From Ophioceras dolichostomum (lineage: Eukaryota; Ascomycota; Sordariomycetes; Magnaporthales; Ophioceraceae), in assembly GCA_003049485.1 (NCBI GenBank), contig PYST01000071.1, positions 62,001 to 126,000 of the forward strand: a stretch of 64,000 nt of DNA, given 5' to 3'. How positions within the stretch are numbered: the stretch's first letter is position 1; each line of letters opens with the position of its first letter. Below are positions 32,711 to 43,941 of this stretch, piece after piece. Made by a program: the position numbers and the translations under genes. The notes beneath the pieces were generated by a model. That model saw only the letters and a program-made list of their open reading frames with translations. It did not search any database and was not told where the DNA came from.

Positions 32711-34116
32711 ATGACGACGAAACCATCCGTCCTCATCGTCGGCGGAGGCACCTTCGGGACCTCGACGGCCTACCACCTGGCGAAGTACGGCTACAAGCAC
32801 GTGACGGTCCTCGACCGCTTCGATGCCCCGTCCAAAGACTCGGCCGCGTGCGACCTGAACAAGGTCGTGCGGGCCGACTACCCGGACCCGCATTACCAGA
32901 AGCTCGGCGAGGAGGCCATCGCAGCGTGGAAGGACTCCGAGGGCATCTTTGCCGGGCTCTACGCCGAGACGGGTTGGATCATGTCCACCACGCACGGCAT
33001 GACGGCGGGTTGGCTGGAGAGCGCGCGCCAGACGGCCGAGAAGGCCGGGCGGACGGGGCTCAGGTACATATCCGTCCCCGAGATGAAGGGGAAGTGGCCT
33101 GTCTTGTCCGGGGAGTTCCCTGGCTGGGATAATCTTTGGAGTCCTGCTGCTGGATGGGTACGTCACAAAATTCTCTCAACAAACACCCTTCTGCATTTCT
33201 TTCGGACCCGGCCAGAGAATCTAACACAGGCGCCAAAAACGATGTACTCAAACAGGTCCCCTCAGGCAAAGCCCTCCTTATCATGGCCAACGCCGCCAAG
33301 TCCCTCGGCGTGAACTACATCGTCGGCGACGAGGGACACGCGAAAAAGCTCCTCTACTCCTCGGACGGGACGTGCATCGGCGTGCTCACCGCCTCCGGAA
33401 CCGTCCACACCGCGGACCAGATCGTGCTCGCGACGGGCGCGAACCTCGCCACGCTGACGCCCCTGGCGCGCACGGAGATCAGCGCCATGTGCTCCGTCAT
33501 CTTCGTGATCCAGCTCGAGACGCCCGAGGAGATCGTCAAGTACTCAACCATCCCCATCATCGCCAACTTCGAGCAGGGTATCATCTTCCCGCCCGACGCC
33601 AACGGCATGATCAAGCTGTGCTCCAACCGCTCGCTCGTCAACGCGCGCTCGAAGCAATACCCCGGGGCGTCCGTGACGCACTCGATAGCCGACTATCCGC
33701 TAGACGGCTGCCCCACGGAGATCGAGGGCGAGATCCGCGTGTTGCTGAGGGAGATGCTGCCCGAGCTGGCGGACCGCCTTTTTGTGTCCTCGAAGATGTG
33801 CTGGGACGGCACAGCCGGCGACCTGCACTTCCGGATCTGCCCGCTGCCGGAGGCGAATAACCTGTTTGTGGGGACAGTGGGTTCCCTGCACGGCTTCAAG
33901 TTCATGCCGGTTATAGGGAAGTACGTCGCCGACATGCTGGAGGGGAAGCTGGAGAAGGAGTTCGCGGACCTATGGGCGTGGAAGTGGGGCGCCGTTCCGG
34001 AGGGACACCAGCACCCGCACCCGGGGCCGATCAGGGACATTGCGGATTTGAAGGGGTGGCAGGGGAGGAACGCGCAGGGTGGTGGGAAGCTGCCTTGGAC
34101 TTGGAGCAGGGTGTGA
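32711..34116 (+). CDS. FAD-dependent amine oxidase, amadoriase (fructosyl amino acid oxidase)-like
   Basis: Two exons, 32711-33157 and 33256-34116, encode 435 aa. The N-terminal Rossmann motif is VLIVGGGTFGTSTAYHLA (residues 7-24), followed by VLDRFDAPSKDSAACDLNKVVRADY, the DLNK element typical of this DAO family. The central part carries ADQIVLATGANLA. The C-terminal region has CWDGTAGDLHFRICP and the FAD-contacting GSLHGFKFMPVIGKYVADML. Amadoriases and related N-methyl amino acid or pipecolate oxidases cleave secondary amines with O2 and release H2O2. Which substrate is used cannot be told from sequence. No signal peptide; the C-terminus (TWSRV) is not a peroxisomal PTS1. The intron is 98 bases with GTACGT and CAG. 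Confidence 0.82.
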
Positions 34117-34532
34117 GCGTCTGTGAGTGTCTACGAGAAAAAGGGAGACGAGACAGAGGGACGGAGGGAGACTCAAGGGGAGAGAGCGATGGCATCTTTG
34201 GCAAACGCTCACTCCCTGAAGCCGGTCTGTGGGCGACTATTTCTATGGCGTACCAAGCCAGTGTGCATTGTTGAGTTCTGCGATGAATTCATTAACGACA
34301 CCAGTGAATGTCAACTGTTCTGGTGCCGGACTGTCGCCACCGAGCTTTAGGCATGCCCTGTGACTGCACTGCTTCAGCTCCCTGAAAGTCCCTGGTGACT
34401 GACGCGGCCCTTTGAAGGGACGAGAAGATTTTCATCTAATTATCACCTCGCGCCATCCCAACTGTTGAAACCCATCTCAGACCTTCCACTCATCAGGACA
34501 TCTCAGGACATTCACATCGCTCTCTCGATCCA
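34117..34532. other. Intergenic region
   Basis: No gene is supported. It lies between the end of the oxidase gene and the ATG of the broken membrane-protein gene, both on the plus strand. Confidence 0.35.
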
Positions 34533-37223
34533 ATGTCTTCAGCGTCGGTATATCTGGGGCTGTGGAGGAATTACAACGGTATGCTAAGAAACTTCAGATC
34601 AATTCCCATTATTTTGATCCCATTATCCTCGAACCTAGGCATGGAGATCCGATGATTGGCTTTAGCATCTTGAGAGTCACCCCTAACCCCTTTTGGCTTC
34701 TAGCACGAACTCGCTCGCTCCTGGGATTGAATATTTCTAGATGGACCTACCGGCTCGACAGGCCTCCCCCACGGCCTAACCATCACGATGACCCAGGGCC
34801 ACGGAGCAATCTTGATCTCCTTCATGACCCTATTCGTGAGCGCGTCTCTAACACGCCTGTGGTCCATCACCCGCTTCGCCACGCACCAAGCGCGATCACG
34901 ATCAACCTCATCAACCACCCCGTCCTCGTCTCCTGCTCGCTCCTCCCCCGGACTCTACCACCAACAGCAGGCGCTCCTACGCAGCAACTCCAGCCCCGCT
35001 GCGGCGGCCTGGCTGCTCGTCCAACTGGCGTGGACCTGGCGCGGCAAGACTCCCCACGTCGCGAGGCAGTCGACGCTGCTGATCGGAACAGCGGTGGTGT
35101 TCTTCGCGGCCATGTGCGCGACGTCTCTGCTTTCCTCGAAGCTGATCGTCGACGGCGACGAGGTCCTGCTGAGGGCCGATATCAGGGCTGCGGCTTCGTG
35201 TACACGTTCTGGAACAGATACGACGAGCACATGAGAGGTGAGGAGCTGGAGCGGAGGCTGGCGGCCATCTACACGTGGACGCGGTGGACAGGGTCGAGAG
35301 CGCTCGAGTACACGAGGGCCTGCTATGTCGACGACTCGACGACTGGAAATACAACCAGTCCAGCTGGCGTGGGAGAGACGGTCGAGTCCGGGCTGTGCCG
35401 GCGGTACACGGTGGCCCACATATCGTTCATGAAGAAGACCGTCGGGGTGCTGTGCCCCTTCGCGAGTGCGATCTGCGCAGCCGCTGCCGCCGTCGCCGCT
35501 CAGACGTCACCGGAGGGGAAAGATGGCAGCGGCAGTGCCAGTGCCGCGATCGAGTTGGACACGGGATATATCCACTCCAACCACCACCTGGGCATCAACG
35601 GCGCTTCCGAGGATGCCATCCGGTTCCGCAAGGTGACAACTTGCACGCCGATCCCCGCAGAAGAAAGCTTCTCCAGTCCCTGGACGACGAACGGCTCTAG
35701 CATCGGTAGCTAACTGGAGAACGACCCTCGCGATACCGCGTACAAATTCTATCTCCTGGGTGGTAACAGCCGATATGGGAACTTTACGTAGCGTATCAGC
35801 AACGCTTCTATCTGGAGCGCAGAACTGTTCCGGTCAGAGGGCATGTACAACCTGTGGTACGTATGACGACTATTGCATCTCCCTTCCTACCTTCCCGTTG
35901 GCTGCTTCGTATTGCGTTTCCAGTAACTTACACTAGGTACTTTTGTCTCCCATCCCCTGATCTAATTAGGGCCAAATCCTTCCGCTTGCTTCCGGGGGAC
36001 AACTCTCCTGAGCTCCTAGGCGTCAACGACGGTGACGGCGGCGGCGACGTGACCTTCCTCCTGCTACCAAACCACGGCCGCTTCGGAGGGCCCGTCACGG
36101 ACCCTTGGTTCCGCGCCACGTCCTCCTCCCGCGACCCCACAGGCGCGAACCGACGGGGCCATCTAGGAGGCGGCTTCATGTCTGACCGGATCGCGTCGGC
36201 GCTGGGTTGCACGGACAAGTACCAGTTCTGCTCCGAGACCAGCTGCGGCAACCTCACGTCGCGGCCGACACGACGTCGCGACGACAGCAGCAGTCGACAA
36301 CAACTCTCATCGTCGACGACAACAACAACGAAAAGCAGCAGCAGGGATAGGGATAGGGATAAGGAGTGGTATGCGGGCCTGGAAGACCTAAACCCAACGC
36401 AGCGCGCCGTCTTCGACGTAGTGCTCAACATCGCCAGCTGGGTCGACACCACGAAAACCGTGAACCTGCTAGGCGCGTCGCTGCTGCGCGCAAACGAGCA
36501 CGTCTGGGACGCGGTGGACGAGTCCGGCACGAGATACTCGTCGCCCCTTCCTGGCGCCAGCGCCAGCGCCAGCGGCACGGGAACGCAGTCGCAGACCCCA
36601 TGGTGGCACGTCGAAGTCGAAAACCTGGCGGGCGTCCTGCTGGCGCAGATGCAGCGCATGGCCGTCGACTTCGCGGCACCGCCGGACATACCCCGTGCAG
36701 ACTATCAGTCGTCGCAAAGATGGGGGTAAACCGTTCAGGCTGCCGCAGTTCATGCTACGGGACGACTGGAGGGACGCGTGCGAGAGGCTGAGGGTCAGGG
36801 TGAGGGATCCGCGGTACGCGAATCTCAGCGTCGCTGGGATTGTGCTGATGCTCGGTGGCGGACTGGGGGTCATTCTGGTCAACGTCGCGTTTCTGCCTGA
36901 TGCGGTGTTTTGGCTTAGGGAGAGACTAGCGGGGGCGTCTTGTTGTTGTGGTGGGTGAGAGGAGGAAGAAGCGATCGGCCGCGTTGTCGACGGTCATGAA
37001 CCACATTCACTCGCAGGAAGAGGAATGGCGGATGAATCACCTTTTCATGCTTCAGCGGGCGGCGTTGGAGGGTCAGGGAGTCAGGCCGTGGGAGGTCAAG
37101 GAGGGTGGGTATATTCCGTGGATGAGGACGACTAGTATAACGTCGCCTGAGGATGTCCAGGAAACTCATGGAAGCGTGGGCGGCTTGGGAAGAGACGAGA
37201 AAGAGGCCCAGGTCCAAACTTAG
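34533..37223 (+). pseudogene. Large membrane protein of unknown function, multiply broken
   Basis: Pieces in different frames form one protein. Exon 1 (34533-34578, MSSASVYLGLWRNYN) joins at 34762 to a first membrane segment (ILISFMTLFVSASLTRLW) and a second (LLIGTAVVFFAAMCATSLL). A Cys-rich ectodomain (CGFVYTFWNRYDEHMRGEELER, LCPFASAICA, ELDTGYIHSNHHLGIN, GCTDKYQFC) follows, then LNPTQRAVFDVVLNIASWVDTTKTV and a final span (SVAGIVLMLGGGLGVILV). The breaks are: a frameshift near 35190, stops at 35711-35713 and 35789-35791 (Trp to TAG by context), and frameshifts near 36690 and 36945. An intron probably starts at 35858. The layout matches uncharacterised fungal proteins with paired N-terminal helices and a large Cys-bearing outer part. 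Five lesions point to a pseudogene. Confidence 0.65.
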
Positions 37224-37620
37224 CCTTGTGCTATCAACATCGTTAGGACCTTGGTGGAGAGCATTGCAAGCTCTGACGGTCAGGGGTACGTTCAGGGGTA
37301 CCAAGAGGTTGCTATGGCGTTTCGTACTCTTAACCTGCGCTCTCCCTTCTGTGTACTAATTTCCTACTTCGACGGACTTAGGGCTTCAAGCCGGACTTCG
37401 CCATCGTTTACAGCAAATACAATCTGTTGTCATCAATTCTCAAAAAGGCTGTCCTTATCATTAAGTTAGGGAGTTAATTACATTAATATTCCCAACGCCT
37501 TCTTTCACACAGCCACAAGCTTGCTCGTTAATTCAATCCTAGTAGCCTTTGACAAATCCCGAAATCCAGAAAGACTCCGAAGGAAAAGAGCCCTCAAAGA
37601 AACAAGGCCAAGAACCCCCA
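37224..37620. other. Intergenic region between convergent genes
   Basis: No gene is supported. The sequence around 37420-37500 is AT-rich, fitting the shared 3' ends of the broken membrane-protein gene (plus) and the polyglycine-hydrolase-like gene (minus). Confidence 0.35.
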
Positions 37621-39769
37621 TTATGCAACCGGAGCTGTGTCGAAATAGGCGTTGAACTTGTTGATCAGATCCCCAAAGTTGGCGTCGGTCGGGAAGTCGG
37701 CAGTGTTGAGCACGATGGCCCAGTCGACGCTGTCGCCCCTGCTCGCGTCCAGGGTCCGCGACCCGGCCATGACGCCGTCGTGCCACGAGTTCGGCGTGCG
37801 AGGGCCCGTGTACCGGGCGGCTGTTGAGGTAGGGCGTGAAGGACGCACGAGTTAGTCTAGCTCTTATATAGATAGCTTAGGGTAGGGTTGCCCCTTTGAT
37901 ATGAGAAAACGAGAAGGGGAAGTGAGATGAAAGAGTAGAGCGGGACTCACCATGCGTAGAAATAAACTTCACCAAAGAACTCGCACTACACGACATAGCG
38001 CTCGGCCCAAACGCGCTCTCCTTATAAATCCCATCGCCACCATAAACACCGCTCACCAACAGATCTGACTGCGGCTTCCCCGCATCAGCCCCAAGCCACA
38101 TCGTCTCCTGGAACACCGCATCGTTCACATGCGCGCCCCCATCCGTCGCGAACGGCTGCACGTCCAGCCCGGCCAGCACGTTGCGCCGCAGGTACTCGAC
38201 GTAGCTGACCCCGCTCACCTTCTCGACCAGGTACGACAGCAGCATGTACCCGTAGTTCGAGTAGGCGGCCTTCGTGCCGGGCGTGAAGTCGAGCTGCCTC
38301 TTCACGACGTAGTCCACGACGTCCTTCATGCTCGCGGGCGCGGCGCCTCCGCGGGCGCGCGCGATGTCGCGCATGATGAGCACGGGGTCCGGCGAGGACG
38401 CCAGGCTGCGGTCGTAGCCGCCCTTGTGCTGGATCAGCATGTCGACCGTGATGTCGCTCGTGCGGGCGTCCGCCGGGTTGGCGTACCCGAGCTTGGGGTA
38501 CACCTTCGTGGTGGGCGTGAGCAGGCCAGCGTTGTACATGTGCTGTATCGAGGCCGCCACGAACATCTTGCTGACGCTCGCGAGCAGGAACCGGTCCGCG
38601 GGCGCGGTGCGGTGCCGGTCCGGCTCGGCCCACGTGTACGCCCGCTCGAGCAGCACGCGGTTGGCGCCTTTCCCGATCGAGACCTGCGCCTGCCGCACGC
38701 CGTTCGCCTTCATGAAGGTCTGCATCATGCCGTCGATCTGGCTGGCTGCGGCGGCATTGTTCTTGAAGCCCGTGACGGCCGGCGCGTTGACGGTCCACTG
38801 GCGGGCGGTGGGAGTGTCCTGCTGGGCGAACAGGGCGGTGAAGCGCGTGTTGGCGCCGGAGCCGGCGCCCTGGATCTGGATCGGGTAGAAGTAGTTGGCC
38901 ATGTGCGTCTTGTACTCGGAGTCGAGCCCCGAGGCGGTGAGGCCGTGGCGCGCGATCCAGGGCCCGATGGACGTGTCGACGAAGAGGGAGCTGATGTAGT
39001 GGTCCTCCGAGGAGGTCACGTATGCGGGGCGCCAGTAGCGCTTGGTCATCTCGGCGTTGAAGCGCGTCTGGTAGTCCGCCCACGACAGCGTGGGCCAGGC
39101 GTTGTGCTTCTCGAAGCCGGTGGAGCCGCCGCTGACGGAAGAGACGCCGTGCCAGAGGCCGCAGTACCGCCGGTTGGCCGACGTGCCGTACTCGCGGAAG
39201 CTCTTAAGGAGCATGGACTGCGCGCGACGCTGGCCGATCTGCGTCTCGAAGTCGGCCTTGGACATGCCGCAGCGCTGCCACCACGACGGCACACTGATGG
39301 CCTCCATCACGCCCGCGTAGGTCGGGTTCTCGGCCGTGCCTGTGACGGTCACGATGGTGGAGACGTAGCCCTTGGCGCTCCAGTCGTCGAACCACTTCTG
39401 GTAGACGCTGGCGGTGGCGCCGTGGATGGCCGTGTAGCCGGGGCCGGCGCGCTGCACCCAGACGGCGGCGTAGCGGACGGGCGAGCCGTAGACGCTGAGC
39501 GAGATCATGCGCCACCCGGCAGGGGCGAGCGCGTTGAACTGCTGTTGGTGGTAGTTGTGGTCGCCGTTGATGTAGAACTTCCAGGCGGGGATGTAAGGGG
39601 CCCGCGCGTGGAGGGGGTTGGTGGTGGTGCCGTTCTGCTGCGGCTCGATGGACTGGGGGACGGGGGAGCCGCCCTCGATGAGCTGGTCGTTCTCATCTGG
39701 GGTGGGCAGGGCGAGGGAGATCTGGAAGGATGCTAGTAAGACAAGGAGGAGACTGTAAACCAAACGCAT
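37621..39769 (-). CDS. Secreted polyglycine-hydrolase-like protein with C-terminal beta-lactamase fold
   Basis: Two exons, 39769-37951 and 37820-37621, encode 672 aa. A signal peptide (MRLVYSLLLVLLASFQISLA) precedes an N-terminal region with repeated units such as FNALAPAGWRMISLSVYGSPVRYAAVW and the later YQTRFNAEMTKRYWRPAYVTS. The C-terminal half is a class C beta-lactamase/D-Ala-D-Ala carboxypeptidase fold with LLASVSKMF (Ser-x-x-Lys at about 397-400) and AYSNYGYML (the Tyr-x-Asn motif). This pairing is that of fungal polyglycine hydrolases (the chitinase-modifying proteins of Epicoccum and Fusarium), which cut glycine linkers of plant class IV chitinases. That this copy has the same target is inference. 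The 130-base intron has GTGAGT...CAG. The gene has its own TATA boxes. Confidence 0.8.
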
Positions 39770-40004
39770 TGTGAAGATGGGCCTGGCGAACCAGGGCTTA
39801 GAGTCTTGCGGAGAGGTTCAGGGGTTGTGTGGTGTGCTTGTGATGATGACGTTGTCGATGAGTGATGGATGATCTTGCAAATGTGAATGGATAAAGGCAA
39901 CGATTAGCATAAGTTGCTGAACCCTATATAGGAGGATCGGGTGATGTTCAGGACCGTCTGTCCGTCTTTCATCCTGTGGTTGTGATGGCATCAAACCAGC
40001 CAGT

Positions 40005-40013
40005 CTTTATATA
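40005..40013 (-). promoter_or_regulatory. Candidate TATA box of the polyglycine-hydrolase-like gene
   Basis: On the minus strand TATATAAAG lies about 236 bases before the ATG at 39769. A weaker TATATAG (39924-39930) lies at about -156, so two start sites are possible. A strong TATA fits a regulated secreted enzyme; this is inference. Confidence 0.4.
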
Positions 40014-40804
40014 CATTTTGTCACCGTGGGAAAACAGAGTCTCTCACGAATCATGCACAAAAATAGACATCCTCAGCACCGCGATGAGCCCTGGCCAAGA
40101 ATGCCCAATAGGTATGTACATCTGAGTTCTCGCGATGGGCTGGGGCTAGATCGTATGCGGAATGAACCTTTCCCTTGCCGAGTCTCATGATTGTTGGTAC
40201 TGGTAATTTGGCTCTGTCAGCTAATGAGCGCAATGAAGCTACGAAGCGCATCTGGTGATGCAGAACAGCTTCATTCCCCAGTCCAGCTCCTCTCAGCCGT
40301 TGATGGCGAAGACATACCCCATGCAAAGCCTTTTAACTGGCCGCAGTTCTTCATTGCCTTTTTTTTCCTCCGAAAGCATTGTTGAAGAAAGCCGGGGTGG
40401 CGTTCGTATTGGCTGCTCCGCCTGGAAACCGGTGGTGGCTTGCATCCCCGAAGTCGGTACGGCTGAAGGCGGGCTCACCTGAATCTTTCGCCGCCAAGCC
40501 CACAGCAGCCCAACGTGTTCACCACCGTCGCGCTTCTGCGGAACCATGCATGCTCCATTGTCGAGAAAACCACTTCTTTTCGTCGACGTTGTTGTTTTCA
40601 AATGATTCGTTCATATTAGTCATGATCTTCTAGTCAGGGCGTGCAATGACCTGCATCGCAACGTACCTTCCGTTGTATTGTCACAACCGACCCTGCCGCT
40701 CCGGAGTACCGTTTATAGTGTACGGTGGGACCTGAGTCTTGGCCCTTTGCGAAATGCAATGCAAACTGTTCACGAGGTACATTTGCATTCGCCTCGCTAC
40801 CTCT
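40014..40804. other. Intergenic region
   Basis: No gene is supported. Short overlapping frames occur on both strands (for example 40293-40601 minus) without domains. Some of the region is the far promoter of the gene starting at 39769 and the 3' flank of the gene ending at 40805. Confidence 0.35.
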
Positions 40805-41587
40805 CTAACGACGGCGGCGTCGTCGACCCCGCGGTCTGGGCGGCAGTCCCCGATCCTCCCACCGGCGGAGGAGCACGGCAACACCACTGACGATCCAGCT
40901 GGCGATGATGAAGCCCAGGTTACACCAGAAAACACGATCCAGGAACTGCGGAAGCGTTGGGTCGTATTCCCTGGCGAGCAGACAAACTTGGACTTCGCCA
41001 CGGAGAACACCCATCGGCGCGCCGACGAGGATCTTGCGGAGGAACGACCGCAGGGCATCGCCGCCGATGATGACTTGAGTCGTGAACATCTCGGGCAAGT
41101 GAAGGCCTATGCCGCCGCCGAGGAAAAATGCGTACATTGCGTCCACCAGAATCTCCATGGCGGTGAAAACCGCAGCGAGGATATAGGTGCAGGGCCAGCG
41201 TCGCGGTTGCAAGTGCCCTCTCCTCCGACACATCAAGTACCACAGGAAGCTCGTTGGCCTCAAGAACGAGATGCTTTCCCATGCCCGATGCGTCAAGCGC
41301 AGCATGGCGAGAGGGACTGGTTCCCCTTCGTAGCGTGACTCCACCAGGAAACCCGCTGGCGTGAAGAACACGGTGATTTTCGGCTCTACGAAGTCCTTGA
41401 TGGCGACACATGGTACTGCCTTGCAGGCCCAGTTCAACAGGGGCCTCAGCGGATTGAGGACCACGAACACTTGCAACGCCGGGTATGCGAAGTAGCCCGT
41501 GGCGATCAGCGGGAGAATAGTCTTGTTGAGAACCTCCGGCAACTCCTGGCCCTGGAGTGGGGCTGTATTGTCGGGGATGACATCCAT
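40805..41587 (-). CDS. Polytopic membrane protein of unknown function
   Basis: A single exon of 260 codons starts MDVIPDNTAPLQGQELP (context ACATCCATGG reversed). It has hydrophobic segments at about residues 25-48 (ILPLIATGYFAYPALQVFVVL), 140-165 (YILAAVFTAMEILVDAMYAFFLGGGIG) and 222-242 (LGFIIASWIVSGVAVLL), with an Arg-rich cytosolic tail (RRWEDRG...RRRRR). Middle parts carry Cys and Trp (LSFLWYLMCRRRGHLQ-like). I do not recognise the family. The long uninterrupted frame and the ordered membrane segments support a real gene. Confidence 0.6.
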   Translation of the reverse strand: MDVIPDNTAPLQGQELPEVLNKTILPLIATGYFAYPALQVFVVLNPLRPLLNWACKAVPCVAIKDFVEPKITVFFTPAGFLVESRYEGEPVPLAMLRLTHRAWESISFLRPTSFLWYLMCRRRGHLQPRRWPCTYILAAVFTAMEILVDAMYAFFLGGGIGLHLPEMFTTQVIIGGDALRSFLRKILVGAPMGVLRGEVQVCLLAREYDPTLPQFLDRVFWCNLGFIIASWIVSGVAVLLRRWEDRGLPPRPRGRRRRRR

Positions 41588-42519
41588 GGCCGCGATAGTG
41601 TTTGCGTATTGTCGGTTGCATCTTGTCTGCAGAGGGAGGTGAGGAAGGAAAAAAGAAGCATAGATATAAAACGAGAGATGCCACTACGCGAAGGAGAAAA
41701 CCGCATCGTAATTGGTATCATGACGACACGAATTCAAAGCCTACCACGTGGCATTTAGACGCTCAAGGCTTGACCGTTCGTTTGTAGTCCAGCCATCTGG
41801 TAATACTGTTGCGTTTAAACTCTAGGCTGGAGAAAGAAAAGGAGGGAAGGAATAGTGGACATTTCGAACTATATGTACGGACCTACACGCGCGTTCTGTC
41901 AGGTCCTGACGACATCTTGGGTTCAACGCCACTTAAAATATTACAATGCTTGCATGGACCCTGGATCAAAGAAACGGAGGATACAAGTGGATACTAGAGA
42001 AGAAATGAAGGCTTAGAGAGAAGAATAGCGTGCTTCAAGAAAAGGGCATATGAGCATCTCGTCGCTCGTGTTGTTCGCAAAGGTTACGGGCATATAGTTG
42101 TCTTTCGATGGATACCGCAGCTAAACTCACAACCAAACACAACGATACAGCGGGCCCCGGGGTGGAGCTGGCGCCAACTAGGGTTCCGATATTCGGGCTT
42201 AGAGATGAGGGTAGGAGCGGGGAGATGAACGTATTCACAGCTAGGCTTCCCAAACGTGATGCAGCCGAGTCCAACATGGCGACCTGGACCTCCCCATGTA
42301 CCTCTTGGCCCCTTAAATCCGTGGCCGCGCCTCAGAAGAGAGCGCACGCAACAGCATTTCTATAGCTACGAAGTGAAGCCACTCATAATTTTATGTAATT
42401 GAAACCCCATCTAGCGAAGCATCGATATTCGGCAAACAACCGAGACGGTTAAGATCTGGGGGAGGCAGAGCTAGCACAGCCAGGCACCGTGGCAGGGTCT
42501 GTGTGGAATGGATTGATGC
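41588..42519. other. Intergenic region
   Basis: No gene is supported. The first 200 bases form the promoter of the membrane-protein gene; the rest holds the 3' flank of the kinase gene. Confidence 0.35.
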
Positions 42520-43941
42520 TCAAGGCGCAGCAGCTTCACTAGTCTCTTTCCCCAGGTCGTCGCGCATGCACTCGAATTGCAGCGCCTATGGGAATTGGAA
42601 AATATTGGTTAGCTGTGCTGTCAAACGGCGGCAACGGTGTTGCTGCAGGTGAAAAAAAAAGCACAATACTGACGGAGATGGGGGCGGGCTGAGGTGATAG
42701 AAACCCAGCAAAGCACAGCACACAGCACAGCGCAGCAGCACACATACCTGTTCAGCAGTCGCCCTCCTCCCGCCGTACCTCACCAGCGCCACAATCAGCT
42801 CCACCCACTCCGGCTCCACGCCCCTCAGCACCTCGGCCCACGGCCTTCCCTCAAAGAAGCGATACATCTCGAACGGCGGCGTCCTGAGCCTCTCCGCCTC
42901 AGGCCACGTCTCCCTGGTCGGGGACCCGATCGTCTTGAAGATGCTGAGGATTAAGCCCAGCTGGTTCCCGTCCTCGTGCGCGGCGCGCGACTCGAATAGC
43001 GGCCGTCCTGGAGGGTCACGGCGACAGGCCTCGACCAGCGCCGCGCCCGCGGCCCACATGTCCACCCCGGCGCCGTAGCTGCCGTCGCCGAAGAGCACCT
43101 CGGGCGCGCGGTAGGGCCCCGTCCCGACGTCGAGGATCTTGGCGTCGGCCGGCTCGACACCTAAGGAAAGGCGCGGGTGCCAGGCTGTGCCGAAGTCGGA
43201 GAGCAGCGCGGGGCCAGTCGGGGATCGGAGCAGGATGGCTGTGGGCTTCACGTCGCGGTGGATGATGCCTTGGACGTGGATATCGGCGAGGGCGCGGAAG
43301 ACGTCGCAGAAGATAGAGCGGATTTGGCCCCTGGGTAGGCCGGAGGCGGTCTGCTCGAGGACATCGGCGAGGGTGAGGGGCATGTAGGGGAAGACGAGTA
43401 CGAGGCGCTGCTCCTGGTCGCGGAACGTCTCTAGGAGCGGGACGCACGGTGGGCGGAGCTCGGCCAGGATCTTGGCCTCGCGGATGGGGTCGTGCGGCGC
43501 CATGTTGTGCGTCTCGACGATCACCTTGAGGGCTCGCGCGTACGCGTCCGGCTTCGCCCCGCTCCCACCCCTGCAGCGGTACACCTCTGCTGTGACGCCG
43601 CTGGCGACGTACCGGCAGTTTCGGTAGGAGCCGATCCTGATTCCTGGGCCGTCGTCGTCGTCGCCTTCGTCGCTGCTGCCGTCCCGTCTTGGCCGGTCAT
43701 AGTCATCATCACTTCCCGCCGCCGGCGGTGGCGGAACACCCGACCCCTCCCCCGCATTTGTGCTCCTCGAGCTCGAGGCGGTACCGGTGACAGGGACGGC
43801 AGTGGAAGGCCTGCAGGCCGCGTCGTACGCTTCCTAGGGTGGCAACCACGGCGGGCGGTGTTAACTCGGTGTCCACCAGACAGAACTCTGGTGGGTGACA
43901 GGAGGATCTCACTCGTGAGTCGGAAGCCTGATAGGCTTCAT
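42520..43941 (-). CDS. Cyclin-dependent-kinase-like Ser/Thr kinase, CSK1-like
   Basis: Model of three exons: 43941-43913, 43810-42748 and 42585-42520, 385 aa. The first exon (MKPIRLPTHE) is inferred from phase and a GTGAGA donor and is less certain. A Ser/Asp-rich N-tail (GSDDDYDR...) precedes the kinase: Gly loop in YVASGVTAEVYRC, Lys in ALKVIVE, HRDVKPTAILL (catalytic Asp), DFGTAW, and YRAPEVLFGDGSYG with a D-M-W-A-A-G element. HRDxKPxAILL with an inserted ADAKILDVGTGPYRAPE matches fungal CSK1, which in fission yeast activates CDKs by T-loop phosphorylation. The Gly loop is weak (one Gly), as in that subfamily. The final exon adds ALQFECMRDDLGKE. Nuclear or cytosolic action is expected. Confidence 0.75.

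Noticed and set aside
38129..39736. Very long antisense open frame (535 codons) across the polyglycine-hydrolase-like gene
   Set aside because: It is a shadow of GC-rich coding sequence. It has compositionally biased Gly/Val/Arg content and no domain, while the other strand has a signal peptide and catalytic motifs.
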